10,003 bases of DNA from Spirochaetales bacterium (GTDB lineage Bacteria; Spirochaetota; Spirochaetia; B11-G9). A program made the position numbers and the translations under genes. Below, one piece after another: positions 7,532 through 10,003 of the stretch; position 1 is the first letter of the stretch, and every line of letters starts with the position of its first letter. The notes beneath the pieces were generated by a model. It worked only from the letters and a program-made list of their open reading frames with translations. It ran no database searches and was not told the origin of the DNA. Where the stretch lies: NCBI GenBank assembly GCA_027077185.1, contig JALTGJ010000247.1:1-10003 (forward strand), read 5' to 3'.

Positions 7532-7574
7532 TTGACTTTTTCTTAATATATAGTGTAAATTGTATATAAGGAGG
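7532..7574 (+). promoter_or_regulatory. Probable promoter and strong ribosome binding site of the glutaredoxin gene
   Basis: TTGACT (7532-7537) is followed after 16 nt by TGTAAA (7554-7559), a moderate sigma70-like pair. AAGGAGG then ends 7-8 nt before the ATG at 7582. This suggests separate, well-translated expression from the preceding HDOD gene. Confidence 0.45.
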
Positions 7575-7581
7575 AATAGTT

Positions 7582-7812
7582 ATGGCAATAAGCGTTTACT
7601 CAACACCCAGCTGCAGTTACTGTACCCTGGCTAAGGATTATTTTAGAAAACATAAAATTCCGTTTACCGATTATAATGTTGCAACAGATAAAAATAAAGC
7701 AGATGAGATGGTACGGAAGTCCGGACAGATGGGAGTTCCCGTTTTAGATATTAATGGCAGAATTCTTGTAGGATTTAATCCTTCAGAAATCGAACGGGCT
7801 CTTCATAGATAA
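7582..7812 (+). CDS. Glutaredoxin-like protein (YruB type)
   Basis: A 76-aa thioredoxin-fold protein, the whole length being one glutaredoxin domain. The dithiol active site is CSYC (Cys11, Cys14) right after the first strand (ISVYSTPS). The cis-proline loop is GVPV (Pro53), followed by VGFNPSEIERAL (63-74). The pattern of a short protein with GQMGVPVLDINGRILVGF fits the YruB-type glutaredoxin-like family of anaerobes and other bacteria rather than classical GSH-dependent Grx1. It probably acts as a cytosolic thiol-disulfide reductant, taking electrons from a thioredoxin-reductase-like partner or low-molecular-weight thiols; the partner is unknown. The start is well supported by the ribosome binding site. 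The stop codon merges into the first hairpin downstream. Confidence 0.92.
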   Translation: MAISVYSTPSCSYCTLAKDYFRKHKIPFTDYNVATDKNKADEMVRKSGQMGVPVLDINGRILVGFNPSEIERALHR

Positions 7813-7829
7813 ACCCTAGGGGCAGGGTT
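7812..7829 (+). terminator. Small hairpin at the end of the glutaredoxin gene
   Basis: AACCCT (7812-7817) and AGGGTT (7824-7829) form a 6-bp stem with loop aggggc, starting in the last base of the stop codon and followed by ATTTTA. The stem is short and the T-run interrupted, so it is at best a weak terminator. Confidence 0.4.
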
Positions 7830-7836
7830 ATTTTAG

Positions 7837-7877
7837 GGTGCAGCCACACAGGGTCCCCCGATCCTGTGGACTGCACC
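7837..7877. terminator. GC-rich hairpin between convergent genes
   Basis: GGTGCAG (7837-7843) pairs with CTGCACC (7871-7877), and CACAGG (7847-7852) pairs with CCTGTG (7863-7868), separated by a small internal loop (CCA against GA). The apical loop is gtcccccgat. The element sits between the ends of the glutaredoxin and RNA methyltransferase genes and could stop transcription from both sides. There is no good T-tract on either side, so Rho-independent action is uncertain. Confidence 0.5.
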
Positions 7878-7885
7878 TACTGTGT

Positions 7886-8677
7886 TTATACAACACGACT
7901 GTACCAATTGTACATCAATATTCCGAACGCTACGGAAACATTAATTGAACCTTTGGATCCAGCCATAGGAATTGAGACTCTCCCATAACTTTTGTCTGCT
8001 AAGTTTAAGCATTCAGGACTTACACCCAGTTCTTCAGATCCTAAAATTACAATACCTTTTTCCGGGAACTTAAAATGTTGAATTGGAGTTCCATTCAGTT
8101 CAAGAGCAAATATATTTTCCCCTCTCATTCTGCTACAATCATAATTTTCCCATGGAATAATATCCGTGCATCCCATGGAACTTCGTTTTGCACGTTTATG
8201 CTCCGGTGATGAAGAACCGGGAGATAGAAGTATTCTGTCTGCACCAAAGGATTCTGCGGTGCGGAATATTGATCCTATATTAAAAGGTGAACGTATATCA
8301 TCAAGGTATATTTTAAAAGGAAATTTAGTTTGTTTTATATCCTGATTATTTTTGGTATAGGCTTTGGTTGAAGGAATAAGATCCCAGTCAGCAGGTTCTT
8401 CATTTAGGTGTTTTAAAAGTAAATGCCTTAAATTATTACATGTTCTTAATATTTCACAACTGCGGTTTTCAAAATTAAGTTTAATTTTTTTTATGTTTTT
8501 TATTTCATCTTCAGAAAATTTATCTGACAGGAGGATAAAATCTATAAGATCCCGTAGATAAATATTATTTGGAAATATATTTGATGTCAGATCAATTTCG
8601 AACCCCTGTAATAATCTGGCAGTCTTTCTTAGTGCAGTATCCGGTGGAAGCTTTGAAAGCTTCCTTATTGTTATCAT
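7886..8677 (-). CDS. TrmH/SpoU-family RNA 2'-O-methyltransferase
   Basis: A 263-aa protein whose C-terminal half (about 120-263) is a SPOUT knot methyltransferase. Motif 1 is SPFNIGSIFRTAESFGADRI (130-149; Asn133, Arg139), motif 2 is IVILGSEELGVS (209-220; Glu215), and motif 3 is SIPMAGSKGSINVSVAFGIL (235-254; Asn246). These form the SAM-binding trefoil knot and catalytic Arg/Asn set of TrmH-like enzymes that methylate ribose 2'-OH in tRNA or rRNA. The N-terminal 115 residues are helical-looking and charged. I do not recognise them as the standard L30e-like substrate-binding domain, so the RNA target cannot be named. The ATG shares four bases (ATGA) with the stop of the upstream ADH-like gene, and no strong Shine-Dalgarno precedes it, so translation is probably coupled. 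A 19-bp palindrome lies at codons 5-11. Confidence 0.9.
   Translation of the reverse strand: MITIRKLSKLPPDTALRKTARLLQGFEIDLTSNIFPNNIYLRDLIDFILLSDKFSEDEIKNIKKIKLNFENRSCEILRTCNNLRHLLLKHLNEEPADWDLIPSTKAYTKNNQDIKQTKFPFKIYLDDIRSPFNIGSIFRTAESFGADRILLSPGSSSPEHKRAKRSSMGCTDIIPWENYDCSRMRGENIFALELNGTPIQHFKFPEKGIVILGSEELGVSPECLNLADKSYGRVSIPMAGSKGSINVSVAFGILMYNWYSRVV
8646..8664. repeat. 19-bp palindrome at the start of the methyltransferase gene
   Basis: GGAAGCTTT-g-AAAGCTTCC is a perfect inverted repeat with 9-bp arms around one base. On the coding (minus) strand it begins 13 nt after the first base of the ATG at 8677. In RNA it could fold as a 7-bp stem with a 5-nt loop; as DNA it could be a protein site. 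It lies inside the coding sequence for R-K-L-S-K-L. Confidence 0.5.
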
Positions 8678-9822
8678 AGAGCATCTTTCAGAATCATATA
8701 GATATCTTCCACACTAACTTTTGATGGAAGATGCTCTATTATGGGTAGTTTGATTACCTGATTTGCTACGGAACTTAGGTTTTCCTGTTTTATTCCAAGT
8801 TCACTCAAACGGACCGGTAGGTTTTGTATTCCAATAGATAATCTAAGGGATTCTATTATTCTATCTGCTGCTGAAACAATTGATAACCCGGAAATATTTT
8901 CCCCCAGAATAGGCCCCATTCGGGTAATCTTTTCAGGACAAACCCTTAACCCGTATTCCAGAATATAAGGTAGAAGAATTGTAGCAGTGACAGCTCTGGA
9001 GCTGCCGAATTGCTTATTTATTTCAGCTGCACATGCAGTTCCCAGTCCTGTATAACTTATTGTAAGTCCTAAGGCTGTTGAAAAGCCTGCTTTGGATGCC
9101 TTTAGCATATTATCAGGATTTTCAGGGTCTTCAAGAATAGAGGGTAAAACATTTACAATAATGCTAATAGTTTTAAGAAACAGCATATCAGATATAAAAT
9201 TGGAACGGGTTGAAAAATATCCTTCTACTGCTTCCAAAAAAACATCCATCAGGGTTGCTATCCTATACTGTTTGGAAATTTCCATAAATAGTGATGGATC
9301 GATTATTATAGCAGCAGGTGCAGCATTGCTGACAGAAACCACCTTGAGAGATCCAGTTCTTGCATCAGGAACAATAAACTCCGTACTGAGCATAAAAGGG
9401 TTACGAAAAGTTCCAGAAATTTCGATATATGGTACCGGACTTAAGCTGGGGGGGGGCTCTGATATAATGTTATAAAAATTACCAGCATAACCTGCTGCTA
9501 CTGCAACTGCTTTTGCTGCGGACAACGCCCGTATTCCTCCAAAACCAATTACAGCCTGTATTCGTGAAACTCTTGCTATTTCTGAGGCTTTTTCAATGGT
9601 ATGTGTAGTTGATTTTGAAGTAATCTCTGCAAAGGTAATTAAATCAAAGTCACTTTTTCTAATTTCAGCTTTTATTGTTTTGAAAGCAAGACTGTCTGCC
9701 AAAGCTTTTTCTGTAACTATAAGTAAGCGGTGTCCATAGGGGTTTACAATATTTTTCAACTGGCTCAAGGCTCCGTAAGCGCAGTAGACTGTAGAATGTG
9801 CATTAAAAATTAGGTCTTTCAT
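8674..9822 (-). CDS. Iron-alcohol-dehydrogenase-like protein, probably lacking normal catalysis
   Basis: A 382-aa protein of group III (Fe-ADH) length and layout. It has a start like LVYGxGAL (VYCAYGALSQL), a Rossmann-like half with IQAVIGFGGIRALSAAKA (88-105), and a helical half with LMDVFLEAVEGYFS (191-204), YTGLGTACAAE (257-267) and ILLPYILEYG (282-291), each aligning with a known Fe-ADH block. Key residues differ. The NAD-loop GGGSxxDxAK reads GGIRALSAAK. Of the four metal ligands known in FucO (Asp, His, His, His), only Asp193 is kept; the His four residues on is Glu197, the next is Cys264, and the last is absent. The usual TxxGTGSE is also missing. I infer a pseudoenzyme or an enzyme with changed chemistry. 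No Shine-Dalgarno is visible before the ATG. A G9/C9 tract at 9448-9456 encodes Pro123-125. The gene is coupled to the downstream methyltransferase. Confidence 0.8.
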   Translation of the reverse strand: MKDLIFNAHSTVYCAYGALSQLKNIVNPYGHRLLIVTEKALADSLAFKTIKAEIRKSDFDLITFAEITSKSTTHTIEKASEIARVSRIQAVIGFGGIRALSAAKAVAVAAGYAGNFYNIISEPPPSLSPVPYIEISGTFRNPFMLSTEFIVPDARTGSLKVVSVSNAAPAAIIIDPSLFMEISKQYRIATLMDVFLEAVEGYFSTRSNFISDMLFLKTISIIVNVLPSILEDPENPDNMLKASKAGFSTALGLTISYTGLGTACAAEINKQFGSSRAVTATILLPYILEYGLRVCPEKITRMGPILGENISGLSIVSAADRIIESLRLSIGIQNLPVRLSELGIKQENLSSVANQVIKLPIIEHLPSKVSVEDIYMILKDAL

Positions 9823-9877
9823 GATATATACAATATCTGATTATTAACAAAACATCCAATTTTTTTATGAATTTAAT

Positions 9878-9907
9878 AAAAAAAAGCAGGAGTTATCAAC
9901 TCCTGCT
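9878..9907 (-). terminator. Strong intrinsic terminator of the gene at the right edge
   Basis: On the minus strand AGCAGGAGTT, loop gat, AACTCCTGCT form a perfect 10-bp stem immediately followed by a run of seven to eight T (the A-run 9878-9885 on the plus strand). It lies about 20 nt after the stop codon at 9928-9930 and separates that gene from the ADH-like gene, which must therefore have its own promoter in 9823-9877. Confidence 0.92.
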
Positions 9908-9927
9908 GTATATAATACAATTTAATA

Positions 9928-10003
9928 TTAGGATAACCCAAACATTTCCATAACAGAATCAGCTACGGACTCAACAACTTTATTATCTATATAAGAAGGA
10001 TCT
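9928..10003 (-). CDS. C-terminal end of an unidentified protein (cut by window edge)
   Basis: The last 24 codons of a minus-strand frame are visible, ending VVESVADSVMEMFGLS then TAA. The amphipathic, helix-like tail is clear, but the family cannot be recognised from so little. The strong terminator directly after the stop supports this being the true end of a gene. Confidence 0.6.
   Translation of the reverse strand, partial: DPSYIDNKVVESVADSVMEMFGLS

Noticed and set aside
9092..9475. Plus-strand 127-codon frame opposite the ADH-like gene
   Set aside because: The minus-strand frame aligns with Fe-ADH blocks over its full length, so the plus-strand frame is a shadow.
1..10003. CRISPR arrays, tRNA/rRNA genes, insertion sequences, attachment sites
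   Set aside because: No regularly spaced repeats, cloverleaf-like segments, transposase or integrase frames were seen.

Overview
This AT-rich window comes from a bacterium that matures [NiFe] hydrogenase, so it is probably an anaerobe. The style of the genes, especially an HDOD protein with a histidine-kinase-like ATPase region at its N-terminus, reminds me of Spirochaetota (Treponema/Spirochaeta relatives). That assignment is an inference; no marker gene here fixes it.

Left half, minus strand (5314 down to the left edge): a compact hydrogenase maturation operon, read hypF-hypC-hypD-hypE-hypA-hypB, with hypB cut by the window edge. All five junctions overlap (TAATG, a 20-nt overlap, ATGA, TGATG, TAATG), so the genes are likely co-transcribed and translationally coupled. 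HypF and HypE make the cyanide ligands from carbamoyl phosphate. HypC and HypD assemble the Fe(CN)2CO unit. HypA and HypB insert nickel. No hydrogenase structural gene is visible; it may lie beyond the left edge or elsewhere.

Middle, plus strand (5321-7812): an AT-rich divergent intergenic region leads to a small cupin protein whose Shine-Dalgarno sits inside a perfect inverted repeat. Next is a 496-aa signalling protein joining a degenerate HATPase-like region to an HDOD domain, preceded by a good promoter. Then comes a 76-aa YruB-type glutaredoxin with a strong ribosome binding site. A GC-rich pair of hairpins follows, between convergent genes.

Right part, minus strand (9822-7886): an iron-alcohol-dehydrogenase-like protein that has lost most metal and nucleotide-binding residues, overlapping by ATGA a TrmH/SpoU-family RNA 2'-O-methyltransferase. 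Beyond it lie a textbook intrinsic terminator (9878-9907) and the last 24 codons of an unidentified minus-strand gene.

The points most worth a second look are the pseudoenzyme-like ADH coupled to an RNA methyltransferase, two G9 homopolymer tracts (in hypF and in the ADH-like gene), the HATPase-HDOD architecture, and the inverted repeat around the cupin ribosome binding site. I saw no CRISPR array, tRNA, rRNA, insertion sequence or phage gene.
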